From positions 124,001-188,000 of the forward strand of contig NZ_JAIUJR010000005.1 of the NCBI RefSeq assembly GCF_020166335.1: a DNA stretch of 64,000 nucleotides. The letters are read 5' to 3'. Shown here one piece after another: positions 28,265 to 37,585 of this stretch. This stretch comes from Winogradskyella alexanderae. GTDB lineage: Bacteria; Bacteroidota; Bacteroidia; Flavobacteriales; Flavobacteriaceae. The first letter of the stretch is position 1. Every line of letters starts with the position of its first letter. A program made the position numbers and the translations under genes. The notes under the pieces are model-generated. The model was not told the DNA's origin and searched no databases. It saw only the letters and a program-made list of their open reading frames with translations.

Positions 28265-30751
28265 TTAATTTTCTATTTTCATGAGGGACATTTTTGTATT
28301 ATATGGTCGGGATCCTTTTTGATTTAGCGCTTCGTTAGCCTCTTCAAGACTATCAAATTTGTCTGTATAGATATAATATTTACTTGTACTTACATCATAA
28401 AAGAAATCGACATCTTGTCTCCCTGAAGCAATTACTTTTTTTACAAAGTCATCTCTTTTAGCACTATTGCTGTGCACCGCTAACACCAAGTAGAATCCAT
28501 TTTCTTCATTATTAATATTCTTTAGAATTTTAATGCTATTACCCTGTTCTTCACCAAAATCAAAATCACTTTCTGAGTATGGCGTATTGGCCAAAGCAGT
28601 TGTTTTCCTTAAATTATTTAAAGTTGCTCTGTCTTGAGCATAACGCTCCTCTTCATTATCATAGGCTGCTCGTACAATACGTCTTCGCTTCTCAAATTCA
28701 GTAGCAACTCTAATGGTCTCTAGTCTTGATTCTAATTGTGATCGTGTTTGTACGGCTTGCAATTGTTCTGCTTCTAATCGTTTTATTTTCTTTCGGTAGT
28801 ATAACAAAACTGTCTCGTTAGTTAAGGTATCACCAATTTTGGTTTGTTCTTCATAAAGCGATTTCAACTCTGCTATTTTATCATTTTGCTCATTGATGAT
28901 TTTGTCTAAATCTGCTTTGATCGCTTTTAATTTGTTATTCTCAGCAGTCACACTTTTGAACGGTCTAGGTGCTACTGTAATACCCTGTTCACTCAAGTCA
29001 TTTTCTTCTTTAAGCGCTTTCAGGTCATCATCCTTGACATTTATTATAGTGTTAAATTCATTCAAAAGTCTGTCTTGTTCTATTTTGGATGCCTCTACTG
29101 TGGTGTCAATACCCAGCATGGCTTTACCAAACTCATCTTGTGGATTAGTTATTAAATTTTCTTTTGCCTTTACCTGTTCTTCTTGAAGACGTTTTGCTTC
29201 TGCTTCATCTTTCGCTTTTTGTTCGGCCAACAGTTTCGCCTGAGCTTCTGCTTCTTCTTTCGATTTTTGTTCGGCCAACAGTTTCGCCTGAGCTTCTGCT
29301 TCTTCTTTAGCTTTTTGTTCGGCCAACAGTTTAGCTTGAGCTTCTGCTTCTTCTTTCGCTTTTTGTTCAGCCAACAGTTTCGCCTGAGCTTCTGCTTCTT
29401 CTTTTGCTTTTTGTTCAACCAACAGTTTCGCCTGAGCTTCTGCTTCTTCTTTCGCTTTTTGTTCGGCCAACAGTTTAGCTTGAGCTTCTGCTTCTTCTTT
29501 AGCCTTTTGCTCAGCCAAAAGTTTAGCATGTGCTTCTGCTTCTTCTTTAGCCTTTTGTTCTGCTAACAGTTTCGCCTGTGCTTCAGCTTCTTCTTTTGCT
29601 TTTTGTTCTGCCAGCAGTTTTGCTTGCGCTTTGGCTTCCGTTTGTTCTTTTTGGGAAGGATTAATTTCATCTTCCTTGGCTAAAGCCACAATTGCACTTG
29701 CTTTTTTATCCGTATTATCTATTGGTTTTGATTTGCTCTTCTTGCGTTTTTTTGAAGCAGAGGTTGTTCTTGATCTTCTTCTTTTAGGTTTTGAAGAAAT
29801 TAATCCAGCAATATCATCATCGCCACTGTAATCATAGTTCCTATTATTCTGAAATCTATATGCCAAAGTTATATCATGCGAAGGTCCAAAATTGTTTAAA
29901 TCACCAACTGTAGTTTCAAAATTGTATTCAAGGGCAATTTGTGCTGTTAGATTAATACCAAGACCTGCAGATGGCCCAAATACGCTGTTATATCCTAACT
30001 GTGCCCAAATTCCTTTTGGTACAGTAACCATGGCTAGTGCAGATATGATAGTCTCTTCACTTCTGAATTCTGATCGTACAAGTCCGGAGAATTTTGCATT
30101 GTCAAAGAATCCTCGACTTTGCATATAACCAGTGTACATAACATGTGCTTGAATGCCTTGTTCTGGATTATTTTCAAGCATTTCTGATGTTTCTAAATTG
30201 TAAGACACTAGATTGTTTATAGATACACCAAAATCAAAAAACTCTGTACCATAATTTATACCTGGACTTGTATTTAAAATAAAGTTTGAAGGAACATTGT
30301 TAAGCGACGGATCACTAAAGTTAGTTACAACATTAGATGTGTTTATACCACTGCTATATGCGCCAATATTTAATCCGAATGTTAGATTATTCATTCTGCT
30401 TACACGTGTATTGTACGCAAAATTTAAGATGCCACCAAAGGTCCTTAATACACCTAAGTTTTGTTGAAATAAACTTAAACCAGCTCCAATATTTTCGCTA
30501 AATCTACCCGAGTAACTGGCCATGTAGGTGAGGGGAGCATCTTCAAACTGAACCCATTCGCGCTTATTATATAGGCTGATATATTTAGATTGCTCTCTTA
30601 CGAAACTAAATGTTGGATTTAGAGCAAATCTATTAAAGGTCAATGAGTTTCTAACAGGCAAGTTTAAAGCTACTACACCGTCCGTTTCTTGAGCTCTAAT
30701 CGATAGAGAAAAGAAAAAGCATATAAACATTATGACTAGTGTTACTCTCAT
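28265..30751 (-). CDS. sprD: SprD-like protein: PorP/SprF domain, coiled-coil repeats, SPOR-like C terminus
   Basis: The 828-residue exported protein has three parts. Residues 1 to about 310 are a PorP/SprF-type beta-barrel (NPTFSFVREQSKYISLYNKREWVQF, split by strands). Residues about 370-515 are a highly charged coiled coil with nine 16-residue repeats, AQAKLLAEQKAKEEAE. The last 75 residues resemble a SPOR domain (GFYLVLAVHSNSAKRDDF, then YYIYTDKFDSLEEANEAL). SPOR domains bind denuded peptidoglycan, so the protein may link the outer membrane to the wall. The position between the sprC-like and sprB-like genes matches the gliding operon of F. johnsoniae. The gap to sprB is 67 bp. Confidence 0.72.
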   Translation of the reverse strand: MRVTLVIMFICFFFSLSIRAQETDGVVALNLPVRNSLTFNRFALNPTFSFVREQSKYISLYNKREWVQFEDAPLTYMASYSGRFSENIGAGLSLFQQNLGVLRTFGGILNFAYNTRVSRMNNLTFGLNIGAYSSGINTSNVVTNFSDPSLNNVPSNFILNTSPGINYGTEFFDFGVSINNLVSYNLETSEMLENNPEQGIQAHVMYTGYMQSRGFFDNAKFSGLVRSEFRSEETIISALAMVTVPKGIWAQLGYNSVFGPSAGLGINLTAQIALEYNFETTVGDLNNFGPSHDITLAYRFQNNRNYDYSGDDDIAGLISSKPKRRRSRTTSASKKRKKSKSKPIDNTDKKASAIVALAKEDEINPSQKEQTEAKAQAKLLAEQKAKEEAEAQAKLLAEQKAKEEAEAHAKLLAEQKAKEEAEAQAKLLAEQKAKEEAEAQAKLLVEQKAKEEAEAQAKLLAEQKAKEEAEAQAKLLAEQKAKEEAEAQAKLLAEQKSKEEAEAQAKLLAEQKAKDEAEAKRLQEEQVKAKENLITNPQDEFGKAMLGIDTTVEASKIEQDRLLNEFNTIINVKDDDLKALKEENDLSEQGITVAPRPFKSVTAENNKLKAIKADLDKIINEQNDKIAELKSLYEEQTKIGDTLTNETVLLYYRKKIKRLEAEQLQAVQTRSQLESRLETIRVATEFEKRRRIVRAAYDNEEERYAQDRATLNNLRKTTALANTPYSESDFDFGEEQGNSIKILKNINNEENGFYLVLAVHSNSAKRDDFVKKVIASGRQDVDFFYDVSTSKYYIYTDKFDSLEEANEALNQKGSRPYNTKMSLMKIEN
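29206..29637 (-). repeat. Tandem 48-bp coding repeat in sprD
   Basis: Nine in-frame copies of a 48-bp unit encode AQAKLLAEQKAKEEAE with single substitutions (H for Q, V for A, S for A, D for E). The copies differ mostly at synonymous sites. The unit is long and nearly exact, so copy number could vary by slippage or recombination. Confidence 0.95.
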
Positions 30752-30753
30752 TA

Positions 30754-32217
30754 TTATTTTACTACCGTAATAGTTCCTTTCTTAGTTATATTATTCTCAG
30801 TGGTAATGATGTAATAAAAAACCTGATTAATACTATTTGTATTTAAATTTGTTTGTGGCCAATTATTTTGATAATCATCTGTTTGAAAGACTACGTCGCC
30901 TCGGTTAGACATTATCATTACAGTTGTATTTGTACCGCTAACATATTGTAGTGGCAAAACCCAAGTGTCATTGATACCATCTCCATTCGGGCTAATTACA
31001 TTTGGGATGTTGTCCACGTCTGGAAATGGGTCTAATGCCTCTTCTACAGTAAATTCATATGTTTTTGAGCTGTTACAACCTGAGGTTTCAGTTATTGTTA
31101 CTTTATAATCGCCAAAATCTGATGCTTCTATGGTATCGGTGGTTTCATTTGGTATAAGTTGGTTGTTGAAATACCACTCAAATACTGGGGAAATAGCATC
31201 GGTTGAAACATTTACAATTAAAGTTTCACCTTCTTCAATACTATTTACCTCATCAACATTAATAGTGCTGTTAAATAATTCACTAACTAATTCAATAGAT
31301 CCTGAAGCCGAACAATCACCTAAGTCTACCTGCACGGAGAATGTACCAGATTCATTAGTCTGGTACTGCTGATTTGTTGCCTCTGGAATAATTTCGCCAT
31401 TTTTAAACCACTGATAGCTTATACCGCCTATGGTACTCAAAGTTGTGTTTCCTTGTTCAGGACAAAAGGGATTACCTAAACTTGATGCAATTGTCGCATC
31501 AGCTTCACCTGAAGTTGCCTCGGTAATTGTTACACGATTAGAAAATGAATTTGAAGTACAAGACCCATAATTGGTTTCTACAAAATAGGTTCCCTCAGTA
31601 CTTACGGATAGAGTAGGGCCTTCGGAAATAAATTCAGAGGTAGTAGGACTCGTTTCCCTAAACCAATTAAATGTAAGTGATGGATAATTTAATGGCGAAT
31701 CATTATTTCCCGTTCCTGGATTGTCAATAGTTAATAGGTAACTACCACCAGTACAATATGCACCTGTTGATACTAGATTATTAATTGTAAATGGTGAATC
31801 CTGCAATTTATAATAAGCAGCAAAGTTTACTGAGCCAGAACTATTTGCGGCTGGGGCACTACTTTTTACCCTGAGTCTATAATTCTCTCCGGCAGTAGTT
31901 TCGGGTAGTGAAAATTCTAATGTTGCAGGAGATGTAATAAACTCACCAGGTTGTGACGTATAAATAATTATTGCTTCAGAAAAATCGCCATCTGCATTAG
32001 ACATTTCGATACTAAATTGATTTGTTGATTCTAATGCACTTTCCGGAGAAAATACAAATGACAAATTGTATGTGTTAAATGACGCGTTAGCGCATGCTTG
32101 AGTAAAACCTAAATTTGGTGTACCTAAAACGACTTGAGCCTCTGCATGTTCTATAAAACAAATTAAGAACAAACAAAGACTAAGAATTAATTTATTCAGT
32201 GTTGAAAGGGTTAGCAT
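30754..32217 (-). CDS. sprC: SprC-like surface protein with gliding motility-associated C-terminal domain
   Basis: The 487-residue protein has an N-terminal signal peptide ending EHAEAQ. Ig/PKD-like domains follow (YFVETNYGSCTSNSF, GISYQWFKNGEIIPEA, TFSVQVDLGDCSA, FEWYFNNQLIPNE). It ends with a gliding motility-associated T9SS type B sorting domain (VISPNGDGINDTW, TVMIMSNRGDVVF, QVFYYIITTENN). It is first of the block sprC-sprD-sprB-sprF, with 2 bp to sprD. In F. johnsoniae these genes form an operon needed for normal gliding. The assignment to SprC rests on position and domain type, not alignment. Confidence 0.72.
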   Translation of the reverse strand: MLTLSTLNKLILSLCLFLICFIEHAEAQVVLGTPNLGFTQACANASFNTYNLSFVFSPESALESTNQFSIEMSNADGDFSEAIIIYTSQPGEFITSPATLEFSLPETTAGENYRLRVKSSAPAANSSGSVNFAAYYKLQDSPFTINNLVSTGAYCTGGSYLLTIDNPGTGNNDSPLNYPSLTFNWFRETSPTTSEFISEGPTLSVSTEGTYFVETNYGSCTSNSFSNRVTITEATSGEADATIASSLGNPFCPEQGNTTLSTIGGISYQWFKNGEIIPEATNQQYQTNESGTFSVQVDLGDCSASGSIELVSELFNSTINVDEVNSIEEGETLIVNVSTDAISPVFEWYFNNQLIPNETTDTIEASDFGDYKVTITETSGCNSSKTYEFTVEEALDPFPDVDNIPNVISPNGDGINDTWVLPLQYVSGTNTTVMIMSNRGDVVFQTDDYQNNWPQTNLNTNSINQVFYYIITTENNITKKGTITVVK

Positions 32218-32327
32218 AAGTAGGTTTGTAATTATTTCTCTATAAGCATTTTGTTTGAAATTTTATTCTATTCAATTGATGAAAATGGGGGCTTTAAAAT
32301 TTCTTGATTATCTAAAATTCAAAATAG

Positions 32328-33644
32328 TTAGTCATCATCGTCTTCGTCGTAATCATTAGATGCAATAATTCGATTTATTCTTAGTCTAAAATCAGGATAC
32401 TTCTTGTGATTTGATGCAATAAACGTTTCGGTATCTGGACCCTTAGAATATACATTGTTAAAGGCTCTACTACCATACCAACTCTCTAAATCGTCATTGT
32501 TAGTATAGCCATCTCTAAATATGTTTCCATTGCAGTTATTAAAATAGGTTCGAATAAATTCAATTTTGCGAAGATTCGTGTCATTAAGTTTGATGTCTTC
32601 GTCTAAAATAACCGCGGGACTAAAGCCTGATATTACACTTCTATCACTAACAAAAGCAACATCATTACCAACATAAATAGCTTCTTGAACCAAACCAACA
32701 TTTATATCAGATTCTAAATCATTAGAAACATTCACTAATGTTAAGTTTTCTGCATTAATGTTTGTAAATGCTTTTGTTGGATCGGCATCTTCTTTAAAAT
32801 CATAGGAAGACATATATAATGCTCTTGAACCATCTGGACTTGAAACATAGGGTGATCTAATGGCCAAGGAATTCACTAAATTACATTGAGCACCATAATT
32901 AAAATTAAAATCGTTTTGATTAGATCGGAACGATATCATTTTAACCAAAATTAAATTTCCACCAAGCACATTGTATGAATGTCCTTCACAGTAACTCACC
33001 ATTACATTATAAAGTGTAGTATCGCTACCAACTCCAGCAAGCGTTAAACCACTCATATTACCATGGTCTTTTGAGCGATTTCCTGCAAATTCAATTCTTA
33101 CATATTTAAGTATTCCTGAATTTCCTTCTGGATCTTCACCACCATAAACAATATCCATAAACGATTTTGGTTTTAATCCAAAATTTATAGATGATTCATT
33201 TCCATAAGTATTAAGAGGAGCATCGCCTAGAATAAAAATTCCTCCCCAATCCCCAGGCTTCTTTACACTTCTGTTTGAAGTAAATATTATGGGATCTGTT
33301 TGCCTTCCTTCGGCTAATAATTTAGAACCCTTACTAATTACAAGTGAACCTTTACTATTAAAGTCACCCATTATAACCGTACCAGGTTCAATTGTTAACG
33401 TAGCATTGTTAGTTACAAATACGTCACCAACTAACAAATAGGTATTGCGTTTAACAAGTTTAGTGTCTTTAGAAATTGTACCACTTAAGATTTCGGTAGG
33501 TTCCTCGTAGTCTTGCTTACTTGGTTGAAATTCTGTCCAAGTATCTAACCAATTGTCATAGCCAATAATTCCTTTTTCCTGTTGCGCAACACAGTTAGCA
33601 ATTACAAAAAAAAGGACTAATGTGGTAATTGTAATTTTTCTCAT
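32328..33644 (-). CDS. Exported beta-helix-like surface protein, function unknown
   Basis: The 438-residue protein has a signal peptide ending ANCVAQ. Its body begins with strands typical of a right-handed beta-helix: DTKLVKRNTYLLVGDVFV, NATLTIEPGTVIMGD, LVISKGSKLLAEG and a DWGGIFILGDAP motif. The short tail is Asp-rich (DYDEDDDD). The first region resembles Bacteroidota proteins annotated as T9SS-associated or stalk-like beta-helix proteins, but I see no sorting domain. It has a well-formed promoter. It is upstream of sprC by 110 bp on the same strand, so readthrough into the gliding operon is possible. Confidence 0.65.
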   Translation of the reverse strand: MRKITITTLVLFFVIANCVAQQEKGIIGYDNWLDTWTEFQPSKQDYEEPTEILSGTISKDTKLVKRNTYLLVGDVFVTNNATLTIEPGTVIMGDFNSKGSLVISKGSKLLAEGRQTDPIIFTSNRSVKKPGDWGGIFILGDAPLNTYGNESSINFGLKPKSFMDIVYGGEDPEGNSGILKYVRIEFAGNRSKDHGNMSGLTLAGVGSDTTLYNVMVSYCEGHSYNVLGGNLILVKMISFRSNQNDFNFNYGAQCNLVNSLAIRSPYVSSPDGSRALYMSSYDFKEDADPTKAFTNINAENLTLVNVSNDLESDINVGLVQEAIYVGNDVAFVSDRSVISGFSPAVILDEDIKLNDTNLRKIEFIRTYFNNCNGNIFRDGYTNNDDLESWYGSRAFNNVYSKGPDTETFIASNHKKYPDFRLRINRIIASNDYDEDDDD

Positions 33645-33692
33645 AGTAGTTAAGTTCAGTTATTAAAATTTGGCGGCTTTTTAATAATAACC

Positions 33693-33724
33693 CAAACTTA
33701 TACAATATACCTACGAAATACAAA
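33693..33724 (-). promoter_or_regulatory. Complete -33/-7 promoter of the beta-helix gene
   Basis: On the minus strand TTTG (33721-33724) and TAAGTTTG (33693-33700) are separated by 20 bp, an excellent Bacteroidota promoter. The predicted start is about 40 bases upstream of the ATG. Two copies of TGTATTTC overlap or flank the -33 box. Confidence 0.75.
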
Positions 33725-33843
33725 AAATATCGATGAAATACATCAATATATAATGTTTTGTTTTAATTTCTTACAATAATATCATATTCTCTAGAATTAG
33801 AGTACGTAATTGAACTGATTTACCAACAAAAAAGCGTGAAATT

Positions 33844-33873
33844 AAAAAAACCTCCACTATAAAGCCGAGGTTT
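33844..33873 (-). terminator. Terminator of the 153-aa secreted protein gene
   Basis: On the minus strand AAACCTC and GAGGTTT form a perfect 7-bp stem around a loop of about 12 bases, followed by an uninterrupted T-run. It lies 32 bp after the gene's stop codon. Confidence 0.75.
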
Positions 33874-33904
33874 AATTACTAACTAAATAAAATCAAAATA
33901 AAAA

Positions 33905-34366
33905 CTAATTTGTTTTGAAGTCGTCGTATGTATGTAAAGATTTCAAGGTTTCTTCGTAAAATAAAATTGCTGCGATTAGATCTGAAGTATCCGAATACGG
34001 CAATATTTTCTTTTGAAATTCTATAGTGCTATCAAAATATTCGCCAGATGCCTTAAGGTTATCTTCCAATGCATTTTTGTTTTCCTTTGTTTCTGGAATT
34101 CCTAACGATTCCATAGTAACGCCAGGTTTAGTTGCAAAAGCAATATTTGGTAAGATATTTACAATAACTTCTATGCGTTCAATATAGAGTGTTAGTAATT
34201 CACCTTTTGGCATATTATCTAAATCTGCTCTACTATGATATTTTGAAATACTCGTTTTACCAGCGATAATACTTTGGGATTTCTTATCCTTTTTTTGGGC
34301 AAAACTCATACTCATCATAAGTAAAAGAATGGCACTAAAAAGTGTAATTTTAGTTTTCATGTTCAT
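33905..34366 (-). CDS. Small secreted protein of unknown function
   Basis: The 153-residue product has a signal peptide (LFSAILLLMMSMSFAQ) and a mature part of about 125 residues that looks mostly helical, with LYIERIEVIVNILPNIAFATKPG and a terminal segment ILFYEETLKSLHTYDDF. I recognise no family. ATG codons at 34366 and 34360 are both possible. A full promoter at 34391-34420 and a terminator at 33844-33873 make it monocistronic. Confidence 0.7.
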   Translation of the reverse strand: MNMKTKITLFSAILLLMMSMSFAQKKDKKSQSIIAGKTSISKYHSRADLDNMPKGELLTLYIERIEVIVNILPNIAFATKPGVTMESLGIPETKENKNALEDNLKASGEYFDSTIEFQKKILPYSDTSDLIAAILFYEETLKSLHTYDDFKTN

Positions 34367-34390
34367 GGGTTTGATTTGGACTTATTGAAG

Positions 34391-34420
34391 CAAATCTATA
34401 TAAATAATCTAAAAAAACAA
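34391..34420 (-). promoter_or_regulatory. Complete promoter of the 153-aa secreted protein gene
   Basis: On the minus strand TTG (34418-34420) and TAGATTTG (34391-34398) are 19 bp apart, matching the Bacteroidota consensus. The ATG is 24 bp downstream of the -7 element. Confidence 0.7.
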
Positions 34421-34728
34421 GAATTTTTAACGATTATTTTTAACACTTTAAATGCATATTTCTTAGATAAACTGCATTATTACTGGATTAAAAGCATATT
34501 TATTCGACGAATTACTATGCTGAAATTTCTAGAATTTTAGCTGATATTTTTACAATTATTGAGTAAAATTTGATTTGCTCATCACCAAAACAAATTGAAA
34601 AAGCATGCTATTTAACGATTAATTTTGCTAAAAAAATCATTTAATCGTAAATATTTGATATTCATATGATTTTTAGTGCTTTACAATTTAAATAGTAGAA
34701 TTTTGAATGAACCCCAAATTCAACTGAA
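34421..34728. other. AT-rich divergent intergenic region
   Basis: About 300 bp between divergent genes, without a plausible coding frame. It holds a TAATTTTG -7 element for the plus-strand gene at 34620-34627, with a TTG 22 bp upstream. Nothing else stands out. Confidence 0.5.
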
Positions 34729-35322
34729 ATGAAATCTACATTCTACTTATTTTGTATTTTCTTTTGTCTTAGCTCAGTAGAGACTGTTATAGCCCAGAAC
34801 AATAACAATGCTGATTATTTAAAGGAGCATCCAATCAATGATTATAAAGAGGTCGCTCTTAGTAATTATGACACCATACCTGATTTTAATTCAAAGCAAG
34901 AAAAATTAATGCTTACTGGCACCATTTACCTTAGTGATGGAATAACACCAGCAAAAGATGTAATCTTATTTATAGAACAACCTGATGACCAAGGAAATTT
35001 TGATCTTAGGGAAGAAAATGATAAACGTTATGTGCGCCACAGTGGTTTGGTAAAAACCGACGCCGATGGTAAATACACGTTTTACACCTTTGTACCTGGT
35101 AATGACCGACGATACAACCAGCCACAACAAATATTTCCTGTTATTAAAGAACCTTTAAAGGAACCGTACGAAATAAATACCTTTTTGTTTGATGAAGATC
35201 CTTTATTGTCTAAACGTTGTAAAAAGAAGATTGCTAAGCAAAAACAATCAACCAGAATACTAAAGCCTAAAATGGTCGATGGTATTTTAGTTGCAGAACG
35301 AAATATAATATTAAACCCTTAA
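34729..35322 (+). CDS. Intradiol-dioxygenase-like secreted protein lacking the HxH iron ligands
   Basis: The 197-residue protein has a signal peptide (LFCIFFCLSSVETVIAQ). Its core resembles the beta-sandwich of Bacteroidota intradiol ring-cleavage dioxygenase-like proteins: LTGTIYLSDGITPAKDVILF, RHSGLVKTDADGKYTFYTF and FLFDEDPLLSK. In catalytic members a PAHIHPVIKEP-like motif gives two iron-binding His residues; here the same place reads QQIFPVIKEP, so both are absent. It is probably non-catalytic, perhaps a carbohydrate or protein binding domain. Family placement is by eye. A strong terminator follows. Confidence 0.6.
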   Translation: MKSTFYLFCIFFCLSSVETVIAQNNNNADYLKEHPINDYKEVALSNYDTIPDFNSKQEKLMLTGTIYLSDGITPAKDVILFIEQPDDQGNFDLREENDKRYVRHSGLVKTDADGKYTFYTFVPGNDRRYNQPQQIFPVIKEPLKEPYEINTFLFDEDPLLSKRCKKKIAKQKQSTRILKPKMVDGILVAERNIILNP

Positions 35323-35361
35323 TATCTAAGTCTACTTAAGTTAGTGCCCTTAACCATGTTG

Positions 35362-35395
35362 AAAAAGTCGCAATTATAAATTGCGACTTTTTTTA
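35362..35395. terminator. Strong bidirectional terminator
   Basis: AAGTCGCAATT pairs perfectly with AATTGCGACTT around a 3-base loop, flanked by an A-run on the left and a T-run on the right. It serves the plus-strand gene ending 35322 and the convergent transporter ending 35393. Confidence 0.9.
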
Positions 35396-37585
35396 TGCCA
35401 ATATGCTTTCATGACCTGAGTCTTTTACGAAGAGACAAGAACTATTTGTCTTATTGGTCATTTCTTGAATGAATTGAAATCTTAGGTTAGGCTCCATACC
35501 AAAAATGTTCAGATCTGCAGATGGTGCCTTCTCAACAATTTCATTAAAGTTACCAACAAATATCTCCGTTAACGTTTGGGGCAATCTGGCAAGATTAACT
35601 AGTTTATTTAAAAACTCGACAGCATCAGTAACATCTTCTTCTTTTTCTAAAACGGTGATAAGTCTAATTTTAGCGTTCCAGTTCATTTTTAGTTTATAGG
35701 CTATTAATATAGACAAGTCTAGATTTCCAATATCCCAGCCTAATTCCCAATTGCCACGCCGATCGCTGACCCATACATTTATAATATTTCGTTGCCCTAA
35801 AAGCGCTGTTTTATGTAATGAGAATAGTAAAATACCTATTTCTAATCTTATTGATTCATGCATAACAGGCCTTAATTCATTTTCATAATCATCATGGTCT
35901 TGAAGATTTAAAAATATAATGTTTGGCCTAAAAAATGCACCTTGTAATGCCTGACTGCCATAATTAATGCCATTTGCAAATTCATTGGTATGAATTACCG
36001 TTGAAGATGAGAATACGCCTTTTTGTCTGAACGAGGCAGAAATATCGTCTAATTTTTCAGCCAGTGTGCTATGCTCGGTAAAAGGTTCAATACCTAATAG
36101 CTTTATGGAGCCTTTTGGTTTGGCTATATTTCTAAGGAATTCAAAAGTTCCTTTAAGCCCATTAACATCTCTTACTGGTACCATGAGATTCGCCTTCCAA
36201 GCACGCTGTTGCATCTTTTTCATACCCCAAGTGTGTTTAGCTGCCCATTCTGCAAATGAGACAAACAAGCCAGACCGAACGTCCTCAAAAGGAGTTTCTA
36301 AATTTTGCCTTGATAAATACCAATAAACTGTGAGCACAATCATAATTGAAATTAAACTTACAGTGGGGTTGATAATAAACATTGCGAAAATTGAGGAAAT
36401 TAGACCTAACCATGGAACCCATCGTCTTACTTTAAAAATAGGTCTATAACTTATAAGGCCTAAATTTTGTTCAATGATTACCACAATGTTAATCATAGCA
36501 TATGTAATAAGAAAGAACAACGTTACCAAAGGCGCAACAGCATTTAGATTTCGCATCAATAAAGTTAAGAATATAAGAATGCCTGTTACAATCATAGCAT
36601 TACGCGGTTGTCCGTTTTTGCTTTGTCCAGCGAGTAATTTTGAATAAGGGAGCACATTATGTTCACCCATGGCAAAAAGTATCCTTGATGATCCTACTAT
36701 AGATGCAAGGGCAGAAGAGAACGTTGCGCCCAAAATACCTGCGATAATAAGTGATCCAAAATAGGCTTTCTCTACCATTATGTAGTAGTCGCTGATTAGT
36801 TCTTGCTCAGTTGCACTTCTACTTATCCAAAAAGCCAATGCCATGTAAATGAAAAAACTTACTGCAATGGCCCATAGTGTTCCTTTTGGTATACTGCTTT
36901 TAGGATCTTTTAATTCGCCAGACATATTTGCACCTGCCATAATACCGGTGGCTGCCGGAAAGAATACTGCAAAAACTATCCAGAAGGAACTGCCACTAAA
37001 TCCATTCTCTATAGACCCTTTAAAAGAACCCCAACTTAGAGATTCACTGATTGGTAGTGCCATAGATCCTTCATATGCGGCAATCACGATAGAAATGAGA
37101 GACAATATTATGATTCCCATAATAATAAATTGTGTTTTTATTGCAAGATTTGCACTGATATAGGCGATTACAAACAAAACGCTAAAAACAATTATGTCAA
37201 CTAAAAACGCATTGTGATCTGGAAAAATCCCAAGCCAACCTTCTCTGAAACCAAAAATATACATTGTTACCGCCAAGCCTTGGGAAACATACCTTGGAAT
37301 CCCGAGACTGCCACCAACTTCTAGACCAAGAGCTTGAGAGACAATAGCATACGCACCTCCGGCACCTATACGTATATTGGTAGTAATTGCAGACATGGAT
37401 AATGCTGTACATAAGGTTATTAAAAAGGACATTATAATAATAAGCCAAGCGCCGAGTAATCCAGCATTGCCTACAACCCAGCCTAAACGTAAATACATTA
37501 TTACACCAAGTATGGTAAGTAGGGTTGGTGTAAAGACTCCACCAAAAGTTCCGAATTTTTGTAAAGCTTTAGGTTCGGTTGTCAT
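35393..37585 (-). CDS. Cation-chloride cotransporter family (SLC12-like) membrane protein
   Basis: The 730-residue protein has about twelve membrane segments in the first 440 residues of the APC superfamily type, starting FGGVFTPTLLTILGVIMYLRLGWVVG and containing GAGGAYAIVSQALG. The pattern VFFPAATGIMAGANMSGELKDPKSSIPKGTL (split here from a longer run) is a hallmark of Na-K-Cl and K-Cl cotransporters. The C-terminal 290 residues are soluble and resemble the regulatory domain of SLC12 proteins (NIINVWVSDRRGNWELGWDIGN). It probably moves K or Na with Cl across the inner membrane. It is monocistronic and ends in a shared terminator. Confidence 0.85.
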   Translation of the reverse strand: MTTEPKALQKFGTFGGVFTPTLLTILGVIMYLRLGWVVGNAGLLGAWLIIIMSFLITLCTALSMSAITTNIRIGAGGAYAIVSQALGLEVGGSLGIPRYVSQGLAVTMYIFGFREGWLGIFPDHNAFLVDIIVFSVLFVIAYISANLAIKTQFIIMGIIILSLISIVIAAYEGSMALPISESLSWGSFKGSIENGFSGSSFWIVFAVFFPAATGIMAGANMSGELKDPKSSIPKGTLWAIAVSFFIYMALAFWISRSATEQELISDYYIMVEKAYFGSLIIAGILGATFSSALASIVGSSRILFAMGEHNVLPYSKLLAGQSKNGQPRNAMIVTGILIFLTLLMRNLNAVAPLVTLFFLITYAMINIVVIIEQNLGLISYRPIFKVRRWVPWLGLISSIFAMFIINPTVSLISIMIVLTVYWYLSRQNLETPFEDVRSGLFVSFAEWAAKHTWGMKKMQQRAWKANLMVPVRDVNGLKGTFEFLRNIAKPKGSIKLLGIEPFTEHSTLAEKLDDISASFRQKGVFSSSTVIHTNEFANGINYGSQALQGAFFRPNIIFLNLQDHDDYENELRPVMHESIRLEIGILLFSLHKTALLGQRNIINVWVSDRRGNWELGWDIGNLDLSILIAYKLKMNWNAKIRLITVLEKEEDVTDAVEFLNKLVNLARLPQTLTEIFVGNFNEIVEKAPSADLNIFGMEPNLRFQFIQEMTNKTNSSCLFVKDSGHESILA

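Noticed and set aside
29183..29566. Plus-strand frame of 127 residues across the sprD repeat region
   Set aside because: It is antisense to the 48-bp tandem repeats, extremely Phe/Leu/Cys-rich with the same periodicity, and has no start context of its own.
29206..29637. Possible CRISPR array because of regular 48-bp spacing
   Set aside because: The repeats are contiguous with no unique spacers and encode an in-frame coiled coil; no cas genes are nearby.
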